A DNA stretch of 64,000 nt from Ciona savignyi. Taxonomy: Eukaryota; Chordata; Ascidiacea; Phlebobranchia; Cionidae. The stretch is taken from the NCBI GenBank assembly GCA_000149265.1, contig CH003381.1:1657663-1721662 (forward strand). The letters are read 5' to 3'. Under the pieces are notes generated by a model, which was given only the letters and a program-made list of their open reading frames with translations, was not told the DNA's origin and made no database searches. This document shows, one piece after another, positions 33,768-51,900 of this stretch; positions within the stretch are counted from its first letter, which is position 1, and every line of letters starts with the position of its first letter. The translations under genes were made by a program, and so were the position numbers.

Positions 33768-35214
33768 TGGTTTTTAACTTAATTAATTAATTTCGATCAC
33801 CACCTCAATGATAGGCTGTACAATATTTTGGTTTGCTAGGCGGTGGCTGTTTTATTGTGGCTTGGGAAGTCCCGTGTTTGAGAACATTTTATAGAAAAAT
33901 TTAATAGATTTGTCATAGAGATCCCGTAAATGATGAATGATTGTGTTACTGAATAATTAAGACGATCGATTCATATCTCTAATTCTATTTACGCGGTCTA
34001 ACTGACGAGAATATCAACGTTTAAAATAATAATACTCCATCGATACCTTTAAGAGACCGTTTTGCTAAGTCACATTACCCCCTAGATTTGATTTAATCTT
34101 GTGGCGTACGTTTTTTTTATAACTGTAAATTTTTGGTAAGCTACATACTTTTATAAGTATGAGAAGGATAAGACATGTACATATGAGATATCGAATGCTT
34201 AACCGTCAACGCTCCCATGCGTAAAAAAAGCAGACAATTGCCCGTGTGATAACACTTCTTTCTCATTCACACCCTATCCAATATAGATGGCGTATACCCA
34301 ATTAATAGACATGTTTACGCTGCCGGAAATTACAGGTGGCCCTCTCTTAGTCATGGTATTTAAATGAGTGTTTTTTCTGTGTACAATGGTGGTGTACAAT
34401 GGTAATGTTTTTTTGGTTGGAAGCAGCATATGCTAGACTGCGCGTCGGTGTTCTTTTTTAGTTGTGAAGTTTTGTGAGAGCGCAGCAGTAGGCCTACTTC
34501 GTGAAATAAAGGTTTTGATTGTGCATCTTTTAGCTGTTGTGTTGGGAAAATATATTTTTTGTTGCCAATATATTTTTAGCAAACTTTTGGAGGTTTTTGA
34601 GTTTAGGTTGCAGATCCGAGCTTCAATTTTAAAATGTAAAAAATCTAAGAGATTCTGTGACAGGATTTTGAGTGACAGCCGTTTTTGTGAGGTCATTTTG
34701 CATTAGAGAGATAAAATGACTGATTGATTGAACGACATCTTATAGGTTGAATTCAAGATAAAAGCAACTGTCAGGTTATCTCAGGAATGCAAATATAAAT
34801 TCATTGCTTAGGCTAAACATTAGTGAATACTTACAATTATAAAAAAACTAGTTACGCACCTATCACAAACCTAACAGCACGTTGCGGTGATCTTCAACTA
34901 TTTAAAATAAAACACATTGTTTAACACAACTTATGAACACGGAAAAAATGTTTTGAAATCGATCAATATTTCAAAATATTATTGTAATAATAGTTATGTA
35001 TTTGCATATGCTATGTTCAATAGTAAATCGCTGGTACTAAATCATAAAAATTACTGATATTTTGTGAACGGAATTAATTACAAAATTTAGGTAAATATTC
35101 GAGAATACATTTGCAAATATTGTTTTATTTTACCAGTGGTATTCGGCCAATTAATATCTTCTTTCAATTAAAATTGTATAAAATTAATAGTGACTACTTT
35201 AAAAACGCAATTTA
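33768..35214. other. Intergenic: KRIT1 upstream region and GST downstream region
   Basis: Should contain the KRIT1 promoter, but I see no clear TATA box close to the start codon. A SINE tail fragment (CAATTGCCCGTGTGATAACA) lies at about 34236-34255. The open frames near 34433-34706 match nothing. Confidence 0.5.
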
Positions 35215-37190
35215 TCATTTCCCAGTTTTCTGTAACTCATTCAATTTGGCCGTGTAAGCTGCCTTTCCCATTTTCATTCCATCATCGTTGATCTTTCCAG
35301 TGTACGAAAGACTTTTCATTTTCCCCATCCACGCTTTTATCGCGGGGAATTCTTTCAAATCGTAGTCCAGAAAATCCAAGAACAACACGTCACAATATGT
35401 AAAAAAGTCTGAAATATATATATAAATATACCGTTTTATCAACTACAGTATATGTTGCTATAACGCTATTTAACTGCCCGATCAATTAGTCTGTTGGGGT
35501 GTTGCGACGCCTTACACCAGAATGGTTTCAGATTCGAAACTGGTAGATAATTAGTCGGTAGTGTTCTTGAGCAAGTCACTTAACGCACATTGCTTGAACT
35601 CAGTGGAATGAATGGCCTACTAAATTTAAGAAACGGCTAAATCATATAGCCTACAGCACACTGCATAATAGCTCCGGTAACTCGACGGTGAGAGTGGGGA
35701 AATATGTCGATTGTCCGTGTGCGAACGCCTGGAAGTTAAAAAACAGGAAGTTATAAAGTATATTTTCACAGGTTTTATGCACCAATATCTGTAAGTGTAT
35801 TGCTAAGAAATTCAAACAGTAATTGTTAAAACACCTTTGACTGGTGAAAATTTTTAGTCCTTCGATTTTTTTATTTTACAGTATCACTATACCTGCTATG
35901 GTGAGATTGTCGGTCGCAACATACTTGTATTTCTTCAGCATATTTTCCAAGTAGGTTAAGCATTCTTTTACCTGAGTATCTTTTCCGTAAGCAGGTGCTT
36001 CTCCTCTTCTAAACACTCCACCAAGGTTCTAGTACAAAACTTTGTAAACAATTTAAGATACTGTGATTTTAAAATATAGTAATATTAGGTAATATAAGTT
36101 TGTATATCGGCGTTTAATATAGTTTTTAAGTAGGCCCAGGGTTCAGATTATATCACTATACTAACATTGTCCTTTTTGTTATAGTAATTTTGAATCGTGT
36201 GCTTACAAGGTAACCGAAAAGGGTATCCTGCATCCATTCCTCAGCATAAAGCATCATGTCCACTTTTGCCCTTTCATCAGCGTCACTTGGGTACAGCAAG
36301 TCGTTGCGGCTCTTCCCATACTTGTTGCACAAGTAGCTTGCAATTGCCCGACTGCGCAAAGAAAAAAACCTATAGTATATAGTCCGTACGGTTGGTCTAG
36401 CCGTTAAGTGCGTCGCCTTTCAATCGAAAGGTTGCAGGTACGAAACTGGTCGCTACTAAGGCGGTTGTGTCTTTGGGCAAGGCACTTTATGGACATTGCC
36501 TGAACCCAGCGGATTAATGGGTTCTACCAAATTGAAGGAACATGTCTATCATATATAACACACTGCAATAGCTCCGGTAACCCGACGGTGGGCGCGAGGT
36601 AATCTGACGTTTGCCCGTGTGTTAACCCCCTTGGTTTTCCCATTCACGAGGATAAACATAAATATCCTATCCTATAAACTATAAACACCAAGGTCGTTAA
36701 CATCTTTCGCATTCAGTCCAAACTTAACGGTAGATTCATTAACGAATGTCCGTAGCTGGATTGCACACACAGCCACTTACGACAAACGTTACCATATATA
36801 GAATTGGTCTGGAATTGCTATCAATTTAGAATAAAATCGTTTAGCATTGGCAGCAAATTATATTCGTCTGTGAATATAAACATGTAGAACACATTACTCG
36901 AGCAAGTTGAAACATTATATAATTTGCCGATTTGAATTTTTACCCAGGAGGTTTTCGTTGTCTGAAAGATAATTATACACTTCCTCATACCTTTCGCACA
37001 CAGTAATGCTACCGTCAACCAATGCTGGTACTTTGGACCTTGGATGGATTTTCTTGTACTCTGGATTATGTTGTTCTCCAGCAAACAGATCGACATCTTT
37101 AATCTCAAATTCCAAGCCAAGTTCATTTAAAACCATGAGCACAGCCCGACTCGGGGGACTTATACGGTTGTGGTAAAGTTGAATTACCAT
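35215..37190 (-). CDS. Cytosolic glutathione S-transferase, theta/delta-like, 4 exons
   Basis: Conjugates glutathione to electrophiles in the cytosol. Exons (minus, 5' to 3'): 37190-36991, 36351-36207, 36028-35893, 35408-35215; total 675 bp, 224 residues, phase kept. The N-terminal thioredoxin-like domain (1-80) starts MVIQLYHNRISPPSRAVLM, where the Ser after the first strand would be the catalytic residue of the theta/delta/epsilon group. It also contains KVPALVDGS (cis-Pro loop) and the ESRAI motif that binds the gamma-Glu of glutathione; ESRAI is created across the exon 1/2 junction. The helical domain ends with NLTIADFF (N-capping box) and FPAIKAWMGKM. Class assignment is by motif only. 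Intron 1 holds a SINE and intron 3 another. Confidence 0.92.
35478..35725 (+). repeat. Diverged SINE in GST intron 3
   Basis: Head GTTGCGACGCCTTACACCAG, body GCACATTGCTTGAACTCAGT, and GTCGATTGTCCGTGTGCGAAC near the end. Diverged over its whole length; the tail is missing. Confidence 0.7.
36381..36676 (+). repeat. Full-length SINE in GST intron 1
   Basis: One of the best preserved copies: box-A-like GGTTGGTCTAGCCGTTAAG, the arm CCTTTCAATCGAAAGG, box-B-like GGTACGAAACTGG, the complete body and tail AACATAAATATCCTATCC. Antisense to the GST gene. Confidence 0.92.
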
Positions 37191-40100
37191 TTTATATAAC
37201 TATCTTTTTAAATTAAAAACCTGTAAAAACAATATTTTTAGGAAAGTCTTTAAAAAAACACGGCGACATAGATAAGCGACAGATAAAATGAATTTGAAGC
37301 ACTGTAATCATCAATAGATCAACTAAAAACTCCATTGTTTAATTCGTAAAAGAATCAAATGATAAATATGAATATCTTACTTTATTGTAAAATGTTAAAG
37401 CTAGACTTTATTTAGTTTTGGGGAGTGCTACAAATATTTCGATCGATTAAGGATTTTGTCGTATTCTAACTTAAAATTATAACTTGTTTTTTTGATATGT
37501 ATGTATGCATATATATCAAGGGCAAAACGGTTATGTATTAATAAACAAGCTCATATTGCTTTGGTCCACTTTTATACTATTTTCTCAAGAGCTACACGGT
37601 TTTATTTTGTCGTTTTCTTGTATAATCAAGTACATTGTCCTATAGCTTTGAGTGAAACCGGTGTAATTAGGTTGTACTAAGAGTTTTTTGTTTTTATTTT
37701 ACCTTTCAAAAATTTTAATTTGTAAATACGTAATGCCCTAAAGACTCCGCACAAAACTTATCATAAGCTATATCTCTAGCTTCACTTACGTAAAGTATTA
37801 ATTCTCCAAATCGCTTATCACGAATTTGCAGCTCGCTTATGAGTAACCTCCTATTTAAAAGATTCATGTTTGCAATCCGGGCTAAATCAATATTAAATAT
37901 TTGAACTAATGTACCGTCGAATATGCCTCGTCATCGGCTAATCGATACGTATCATACACGTCCTCAAATACCATATACTTGCTTTTCACGTCTATATTGC
38001 ATTTCACCAAACTACTAAATTATTCGATTATTATACTATAAAGTAAAGGGGTTAAATATTGACTATAATCTATATTTCACTTACTACTGATACGCTCAGA
38101 CCTCTCCAATATTTTGTTTGCCTAAATCTATATTAAGCAACCCAGCGACATTCGAGTGAAATGTACTACTCTCGTGTGAAAGGTACACAATGAAGTACAC
38201 TTCAGCTTACACAGCACGTGCGGTAGGCTCATATAGTCCAGCACGATCTGCTGTAGCCTATACTGAAAGTAAAGCATTTGGTTTACCTTATAAAGATGTT
38301 GCGCCGGCCCAAAAAGTATTTGATATTTTTATTAAAAATTTAAAAATAAGGTCGAACTGTTCGTAAAAAAGATCTCATCAAGAAATTGTACATTTTCTGG
38401 ACATTCTATTTGAATAATGAACAATGTTAAAGTCCCAATTCTGCATGTACAGTGAATATTTGTTTCATCTTAAGAACGATAAATACAATTGTATATTAAC
38501 AGCTCGCATAGGGACACGATTGGCTAATTGGATATCAAATAATTGAATAATTATAAACAGCACATTCAAAATTGGAAATCTGTTTAGTATTTTATGGTTA
38601 TGCATACAATTTATTTACAGAGTATAACTAAATGATAAAGTGCGATCACATATAAAAATATAAAATATTTGAATAAAAATTGTCTTGGTATAGCTATAGT
38701 GTTGTACGCTACCGTTCCCCTCTAAATAATACATCAAATTTTCGGATAACTGTGTGGTGTTTAGATGGAGTATTTAACACAATTCAGATTAAAATCACAT
38801 ATAGTCCATTTTAGATATGTTATAAAATTGTCAACCTCTTAAGTCAGAAAAAATTCATTTAAGGGTATTTCCCCAGGTATTTTTTTCTTCTAATTGGTAG
38901 AGTGGTTAACTCACTAATAAGTTTCCAACAAATACCCAAACAATACCGTTTTGATTTTTAGCGTCCCAAGGGTATTCACCTGGATTTACTACCAAAAAAT
39001 TTGATCCAGACCATGTTGTATAACAAATGACAAAGTTTAATTGCGCTTTCATTACCCCTTTTGGTAGATGTCAGTGCCACAAACCATATGCCTGTTAAGC
39101 GTATGACGAAAAAACACTATATGTAAAATACAAAATATAAAAACAAACAAAATAATGCGTTTGTCCCATATACCTATCTTTAACCATTTTTTTTAGGAAA
39201 TTCCCATTTATTAAATCCACGGAAACTAGTACTTAGTCACATTTACGCTTTATAGAAGTGAAATTTCCGAAACACCCAAGAATAAAAGCTTGGCAACCGT
39301 TTTGCAAGTGTTCGGAACCGCTAGTTCTATAACAGCCGATATTTCGAATCTGTTATGGATCATTTACTTATATTATAAGGAAAAGTTGTGGTGAATAAGT
39401 AAACTGAGAAAGTGACATACGGACACTACATACCGCAAGTTACCACGAGAAGTCCGTTAAAATATAAAAGTCATAACTTACTATAATACACTATATTGCC
39501 ATGTATGTAAATCAGCTAAACACTTAAACCCAAAACAAATCGATAGTAATTTCAAGGCGAACAAAAAAAGAATCGAATATTCCATACCCACCATGAAACG
39601 TTTTCCGGGAAACCCCCCATCACTTAACCCGGGCAGTGTCACATTGTGAATAAATAATGCCAGGAAAACTCCTACCTAGCCGAAGAATATTAGCACATTA
39701 ACATTTTTGCATTTTAGGCGTTTTACTGAGGTAAAATTAGTATATATCATTAAATACATTAATTTTGTATTGTCATTTTTAGTAAACCAACGTAAATACT
39801 TTATTCGGAAACATGGATATTAAGTTTGGATTGGTCACTGGGGAACCCATTAGTTTCTGCTTACAGAAACAAACGTTATACCCTTAATATATAAGTTGGT
39901 AACTCGGGAACACATTAGTTTTCCTTTTGCAGAAACAAACGTACACTTTATTTAAGGTATACCAAAAGGTGATAAGGTAGCAAGGGAACCCGATTTTTTT
40001 TGGTTCCAAAAAATTATACCGTACACTCAGGAGTTTTAAAATAGTGGTGGATATCACGGTTGACACTTTCTAGTTCCTGTTGTTTTTCGAAATACATTTT

Positions 40101-40557
40101 AAAAACGCGGTCTTAACCTAGATGATTTGCTTTCTATTTCTATGCATCAACGTAACATAAAGGTGTCAAGTAGCAACTTTTCGGAAGAGAGAGTTTCGGA
40201 ATTTACATTTTTGACATTGTGACCGTTTTTTAAACCCCGGACTTTAAAGATATGCGATTTAAAGGAGGCAGTTGACTATTCTGTATTTTATTTTGATTAT
40301 AATGTGTTGCCTTTTGTTTTAGCTTTGGCACTTAACAGTTAAGTTATAATAAATAAGGAATAAAACACTGAGAAATCACGATATATCTTAAAATGAGTTT
40401 TATTTTCAAATGAAACATTGTTACGAAAACAACGTTAATAATCCAACAAATATAAATGTTATGCTGAACGCAATAACAAAGTAAACCAAGTTATCTAGAT
40501 GATTTGAATAGTTAAACATTCAATAAACAATAATTTAAGCAGATGGGAAAGTTTTTC
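37191..40557. other. Long AT-rich intergenic region
   Basis: About 3.4 kb between the start of GST and the 3' end of SERCA copy 4. No gene, SINE or transposon ends recognised. A local duplication lies at 39841-39945. A possible polyadenylation signal for copy 4 (AATAAA on the minus strand) lies at about 40399-40404. Confidence 0.55.
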
Positions 40558-45472
<4,915 letters not shown>

Positions 45473-45652
45473 TTTTAAAAAGAAGTTGCGAATAACTAAT
45501 GCAACTCTAAATAAAAAACATCCGTAAATGTATTGAAAGCATACGATATCTAAAAGTATAATTCTCGCTGTAATGCTTTGATATTCCTTTTACAACTTTA
45601 AGCCTTGGAGTTTCTGAAGGAATCTGACTGTATCTTCGTTGATATCACTCTC

Positions 45653-45760
45653 TTTATATACCAGTTCAAGTGGACACGTGTTAACCTTGTGACCTACTGT
45701 GCCGATGAGGTGATGACTGCTGCAAAGGTTGCGAGAGCATGATGCGTGGAGATAACGTCT
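45653..45760 (-). promoter_or_regulatory. SERCA copy 4 promoter with conserved motif order
   Basis: On the minus strand: GGAGATAACG hmm-like start replaced by TTATCTCC, GCAGCAGTCATCACCT, GGTCACAAGG, CACGTG (45675-45680) and TATATAAAG (TATA at 45653-45660). The motifs and their order match the promoter block of copies 2 and 3, while the sequence between them has diverged. That makes these short motifs the best candidates for functional sites. Confidence 0.65.
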
Positions 45761-45799
45761 GTTCTCACTTAAACCTAAGGTTTGATCCCATGCAGGCTA

Positions 45800-47486
45800 T
45801 GCATTAGCGCTATATTAAATTGGCGCGAAGTGTTACAAAATGTTTTTTAGATTTCAAATGCGACATATAGCTTGCAATAAAAAATGCGAAAATGCTTGTT
45901 AGCCAAACTTTAACAAGATGTAGGTTTTTTTAAATATCGTGGTAAATGTTGCCAGTTTGCTCAATGTGTGGATTTCTCCAGGCAGCTCAATGGTAAGTAG
46001 AGAACCAAATTGGTGTTTTATTATAACTTGACCCTGCTTGCTTGACTATTGTGTTCTTGAGCAAAGCCCTAAGCGAACATCGCCAACGGATTATTGGGTT
46101 GTCCTAAAACTAAAGGGACGTCTAAAAAATTATCATAAACACATGTCCGGACAGAAGTTGACCCGGGTGGTTGTTCTCCGGGGGGTATTTGTTCGGTCTG
46201 ATCGTTGTCCTGGGTGGTAGTTATGTAAGGTTTTAAGTTTTCGGCGTTGGTAGTTATTCGGGTGCGACTTGTCCGATCCCCTATGTATTGGTAATTGTGC
46301 GTGATAGAAGTCCTATATGGTTGGTAGTTATTTCGGTTATCAGTTGTAAGGGCTGGTAATTTACCGGGTTGGTAGTTGTCTTGTAGGCCGCTGTCCGGTT
46401 TGGTAATCGACCGGGCTGATTGTTGTTAGGGTTGGTAGTTTTCCCGGTTGGCATTTGTCACATAGTGGTAATTGTTCGGGTGGTAACTGTCCCGGCGATA
46501 TTCGATTTGTCCAGACAGTAGGTGATCTAGTACCTCCTTAACATACGGAAGGTTAGATCTTTTTTTAAAAAGCTGCTTTTATAATGTAATTAGCCCCGCG
46601 CCAAACACCATAAACAATGGGGTAATTGATAGCGTTGTTTGTGCGTTGAATAGAGTTGTTTATGGGTTGAATAGACAGAGTAATCCATAGCATTTCAATT
46701 GTGTGTAGGACCACGTCGCCCGGTACAAAAGATCTCGGAAAAATGATAAAGTCACGTAGGACAAGATGTGATACTTGGTTGCTGAGACATCAAATTCCAA
46801 TATCACACAAATAATCCTCCAGGTTCCGAATTCCGGTTTCTAGAGATATTGTACTTTGGTGAATACAAAATAGTTAAAGCTACGTTTTTGATTAACTTAT
46901 TAATAAAGTATAGAAAACAAATGTGTTCCATTTGGATTTAAAAACGAACTCATAATTATTATTCAGGAACCGAAGCACTGGCCAAACTCAATATAGTTTT
47001 TTTCTTTTAATGTTTCTAGTATTTGCTTATTAATTAAGTGATTTGTACGATAACGTTAAAAATATTTGCTTCTAAAAATATATAAACGAAAGTGAAAGGT
47101 TGCCATGAAAACGACTTTCAAAACATTATATGCTTATTATACTGTCGTCGTTTAATGAAAGAAGAGCCCGGATGGCTTGGTCGTAATTTAATAAGATTGA
47201 CACCATATAAATCATGTACATATGGTCTCTACAGATAAAAGTTCATACAATATTAAATGTGCTCGAACGCTTCTTAGAGTGCGTTCGAGTTCTTCTGGTT
47301 AAAGGCGTGACATAATAAAACGGTTACCTAATACATCCTAAACAGTTTGTAAAAGCAAAGACTATACTATGGAACTTTATACATATTCTACATACAAACC
47401 TGACGGGTATAAGAAAGACGAATAGTACAGAAAAACATTTCGACCAAAAAGGCAGTGTATTTCAGTTGAAGAATCTTTACTTCACT
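45800..47486. other. Intergenic, between the diverging SERCA copy 4 and CAP gene
   Basis: Contains a SINE fragment at about 46038-46120 (TTGTGTTCTTGAGCAAAGCC, ACGGATTATTGGGTTGTCC), a GT-rich degenerate repeat at 46150-46520, and a perfect 9-bp hairpin at 47262-47289 (CTCGAACGC, loop of 10, GCGTTCGAG). No gene seen. Confidence 0.55.
46150..46520. repeat. GT-rich degenerate tandem repeat
   Basis: Many imperfect copies of a unit near CCGGGTTGGTAGTTGT, spaced about 15-25 bp apart and strongly G/T biased on the + strand. Too decayed to fix a unit length by eye. Confidence 0.6.
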
Positions 47487-47574
47487 ATGGGTGGTAATGG
47501 TAAAGCATTTTTAAGTATTGCTTTTGGAACTGTATTACTATTTCTGGTGGTTTGCGTGATCAATTTGACTCAAG
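47487..47574 (+). CDS. Alternative or orphan first exon of the CAP gene
   Basis: Reads MGGNGKAFLSIAFGTVLLFL and on to a donor GTAAGTGCATCTATC. It is a hydrophobic signal or anchor segment ending in phase 1, just like the exon at 48964-49057 and the first exon of the second CAP gene at 60145. The start of the following intron is also similar in all three. No CAP exon follows before 48964. It is either an alternative first exon joining 50752, or what is left of another tandem copy. Confidence 0.6.
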
Positions 47575-48963
47575 GTAAGTGCATCTATCAAAATAAGATT
47601 TAAACCGTGTTTACAGCATACGATTTCATTTTACTTACCTAGGTGGACTTTCGAAACCGTAAAACCGCAATCTTTTTCTCATTACCGAACTTGTTCAAAG
47701 TTTAAATTTGTTGAACTAGCTACTACAGTTACTTTAGCTTAGCCACAAGTTTTGCCAGGCTTTGGGGCAAGTTTCTCCTTTATCGATAAATGCAGTCAAA
47801 AGCCTACATAGTTACATTGTGCTGTTTATTTCGTATTGGGAAATCAAGTTTAATTCGAGGTGCATTTTAAAATGTCTTAATAGAATAAAGCGCAATAGAT
47901 GTAAGTTATCTATTTATTAAGCGTTTCCGGCGTGACGTATATTAGATTGTGTTTAGTTGACTATGGAACGTCATTGCCTCGGCATTTTCGCGTAATCGCT
48001 GGAGCAATGACTGTACACAGGCTGCGTATTCATAATAATCAACCGCATTCTGTAGGCGCTCGTTAAATCTCGAACGATTTTCTTTGGCTGATTTTCATCA
48101 GACGCTTTCATGCGGAAACGGTTAAAAAGAACGAGTAGCAAAGGTTTTTTTTATTTTTCACAATTTATATTATTCCATTCACCCAAGTATATATATTGAA
48201 CACTGCTTGACTAACACATATGGACTATACACAACAAGAGACTAATGACTAACACAAACAAACAACAGGGGGATACTCTTTTTTTAAAACTTTATTTAAA
48301 CTAATTTCATGTAGCCTAATGTGAGCCTGGCTTATGTAAATATTTAAAATATATAGTAATATTAATCTTGAAATTAGCAATAGACCTATTGGATATATTT
48401 ATTTTATATACATAATTCAGATTATTATTTTTAATATTATTATTACTAGTGAGCATCGACTCCAACTAACAGAATTTCATTAAGTACCTTAGTTTAGCTT
48501 TTAGTCTGTTTTGTCAAATTAAAACTTGTATAGCTTATACATGTGACTTAAAAGTGGTTTAACAGAATACTTTTCGGTTGAAGAATACGTGTTGGGTTGA
48601 AACACGTTTGAGTTACGCCGTAGAAGGAACCTATATTAAAGGTTATGGCCACTTGTAATAAAGTGTAATATCCATGTTTGGAGAATTTAACCGGTTTATT
48701 TTTGTCTGGTGAACACGTTGACTGGTCACGTACAAATGTAACCTGATCTCTAGAATGTTTTTGTCTAAAACGCCGTTGCGTCGCTGCGTGATTTAATACA
48801 ATACCTAAATGTTACACAACACGCTTGTCATACAATAAACAAAGTGATAGGGTGCTAAGGTGGTGATTACACGTTCGTCTGTCGGGGCAGTCTGCAGCAA
48901 TTCGGATAAATAGTCGTGTTGTTGACTCCGGACTCTTTAGTTTACTAGATCCTTTGATTCACC

Positions 48964-51900
48964 ATGAGTGGCAACGGTAATGTATATTTTGGTATTGCTT
49001 GTGCGTTTGGAGCTGTTTCACTATTACTTATTTTCCAAGTGTTCCATTCGTCTATTGGTAAGTGCATTTATCATTAAATAGTTAAAACGTGGTTTAGTAT
49101 TCCTTGTCATTTTACTCACATAGATAATTATTTAAAACGGCAAACTTGTTTTCCTACTTTTTATATGGGTCCTGTTTTAAAAAGGAGAAATATTTTTATA
49201 AAATGTTTTTTTAAACGTTCTTTGACAGTATCTAAAATAAAGCTTTTACGGCTTTGTGTTCTTGATATGCTCGCGGGTCGTTTTCTGTTAAATATTCCTA
49301 CCGGTCAGCCTATAAATTTTAGTTTAATTTTTGCTTCTTAGCAACGGCGATAAAGACAATAGTGGAACTAAATTTAAAAAAAATTACATTACCACAAGTC
49401 AAATTAAAACAAGTCTAATCTTGCTGGTTCCGAAAATATAAACTGCTTGAGTTTTTACTAGTAGTTTATTATTCTACACTTGAAAACGGTAAAAAAAGTC
49501 AAATCACAATAGGACATTCGATGTTATCCCGTACTTAACACAATATGACATTTTAGAAAGTAGCCAGCTTAATTTCCCGCGCAACAAAATATATATGAGT
49601 GTAAACCGCGGTTTAGATGTACGTTTTAACGATTTTATCAACAATAGGCGTCAATAAATGATTTCTATCTTGGTTAAATGCACCTATTACGTGTCCACGC
49701 AAGTTAAAATGTGAGTAATTGTTTTTCAAACGTATCTTCCGCGTAATTTAGCACTAATTATCTGCGGAACCACACTGCGCGTTCTCTGCACACTCATTTC
49801 TCTTTGCCAGGAAAGTCTTTATTTGTTGTAATTTTCGTGAAATCCACTTCCACTGGATCGAGATCAGGGTGAAAAATGAACCATTCAGCCTTCTGGTCTC
49901 CATCTCCGTCACCAAGGCCTAATTCTTAACAAATCACCTAGCCTTATAAACATTGAATGTCCGTATTCATATATTCTAAATCTACACCGGCGTAATATAC
50001 AAAGACTACGTAACAAGGCTACGTGTGTGGTTACACAACAAGCCAACGTTAACTATTCGGCTTGTCTGACAGATTAGTCTGGTGGTTTAGTGTGTCGCCT
50101 TTCAAGGGTTGCAGTCTCGAAACGGGTCGCTAGCTAGTCGGTTGTGTCGTTGGGCAGGGCACTTAACGGACATTGCCTGAACCCAGCGGATTAATGGGTT
50201 ATACCAAATTGAAGGAACTTTTAAATCATATACAACACACTATATAATAGCTCCGGTAACCCGAGGGTGGACGCGACGTAATCTTACGATTGCCCGTGTG
50301 TTAACCCCCTTGGTTTTTCACTCACGGGAATAATCATGAATATCCTATGCTATCGTATGCATGTTCTGATTCTTGAAATGCGCATGTAGGCTACCTTTCC
50401 AGATGTTCCATTAATGCGTATTATAGTAAATTTGCCATTTATCTGCAGGATGTTTAGATTCCCAAAGGTTCTCTTAAATAAGGAAAATTACATTATATTA
50501 AAGGTTTACTCAGACATCAAGCTCTAATGTGCTACACAGCTCTGTCTATGTTATTCCTAAATACATTTGGAAAGAGCGTCATTTAAGTTGCGTGTATACT
50601 TGGAAAATCGTATGATGCATAGCTATAATTAAATCTAAATGCTTTTATATTGCAAAAGCGGTATTACGTTTTACCGTAGGTTTAATTTAACATAAAACTT
50701 AGGTTTAATTTAATTTAAAATAAAATTATTTTAAAACAGTTTATATTGCAGGCCCATCGATATTATTTCGGCAACGAAGGGCCCTTTCGGACTTATTAAC
50801 AGAAATTGAATTGACGGACGCACATAAGAATGATTTTGTAAACAAACACAATGAATTAAGGCGTGCAGTGGTGCCGAACGCCACCGACATGAGGCTAATG
50901 ACATGGGATAATGAACTGGCATCACTGGCTTATACATATACAAGGTAGGGACTTGCATTAAGATACGACCATTGTTGTTTTTAAACTATACAATTAATAT
51001 AGTTTGCAAGTAATATGGGTAAAAAAATTAACTGCAAACTTACAATTGTGCGAAAAATAAACATTTTCTCTTCTAACTACATTCAAAATCAAGAACATCT
51101 TTTTGTGTTTTCCATCAGGAATTGTCAGTTCGTGCACAGTTCTGGGCTTACCACATCTCTGTTCTCACGCGTTGGGGAAAACTTAAGACAAGTGGGCTCG
51201 AGCAGCGAGGCAGTAGACACGATTCCAAACTCATCCACCCAACTGTGGTATGACGAGGTAGGAAAATGTTATAACTTTTTATCCACACCTAACAAACAAG
51301 GCAATAAGCCGAAATAATTATATATGATCAGCCATACGTGAAATAAATTTGCAGGTTGTCCGTTTTTATCGTAGTCAATTATAGGCCTACTTGCATTATT
51401 ATTTTATATTCAAGGTATTATAGTAATAATTGCTATATGTGTGTTTACAATTCAACAGCATATGACAAAAAACGTTTAAAATAACCTAATTACGTGTTGT
51501 AACGTGCAATTCCAAATAGTTTGAGTCCACGGTTTAGCGAAAACGATTATTAACTTGCCGACAAAAACATCGACCGTCGTTGGCCATCAGTGTCACAATT
51601 CAGTAAAATCAGCGTGCTGTTAATTTAGATGCGCGCACTCAATTAACCAGTGCCCTGGTAACCTTTCACCTGGACAAATGTCATAATTCGACTCTACAGT
51701 CTATATCCTACTTTATATACCGCCCGGTGGCGTAAAGAGATGAATTGTGACACTCTTGACCAAGTGAAAAGTTACCAGCGCGCTGCTAACTTCCCTTAGA
51801 CCACGACAGTTACAAATATGTAACCGAGAGGTGTCCCCGAAAAAAATGCACAATTCAGTCGTTGCTTGGGGGGTTTTCCTAGTTTTTATATTTTCGAAAA

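Noticed and set aside
34433-34706. Open frames on both strands between KRIT1 and GST
   Set aside because: Low-complexity Lys/Ser/Phe-rich translations, no family resemblance and no splice partners.
36381-36676. tRNA gene
   Set aside because: The tRNA-like head belongs to a repeated SINE with a shared 200-bp body and tail; box A and box B are decayed.
39841-39945. Tandem gene or element at a local duplication (GGGAACCCATTAGTTTCTGC and GGGAACACATTAGTTTTCC)
   Set aside because: Only a diverged duplication of about 45 bp in AT-rich DNA, with no further structure.
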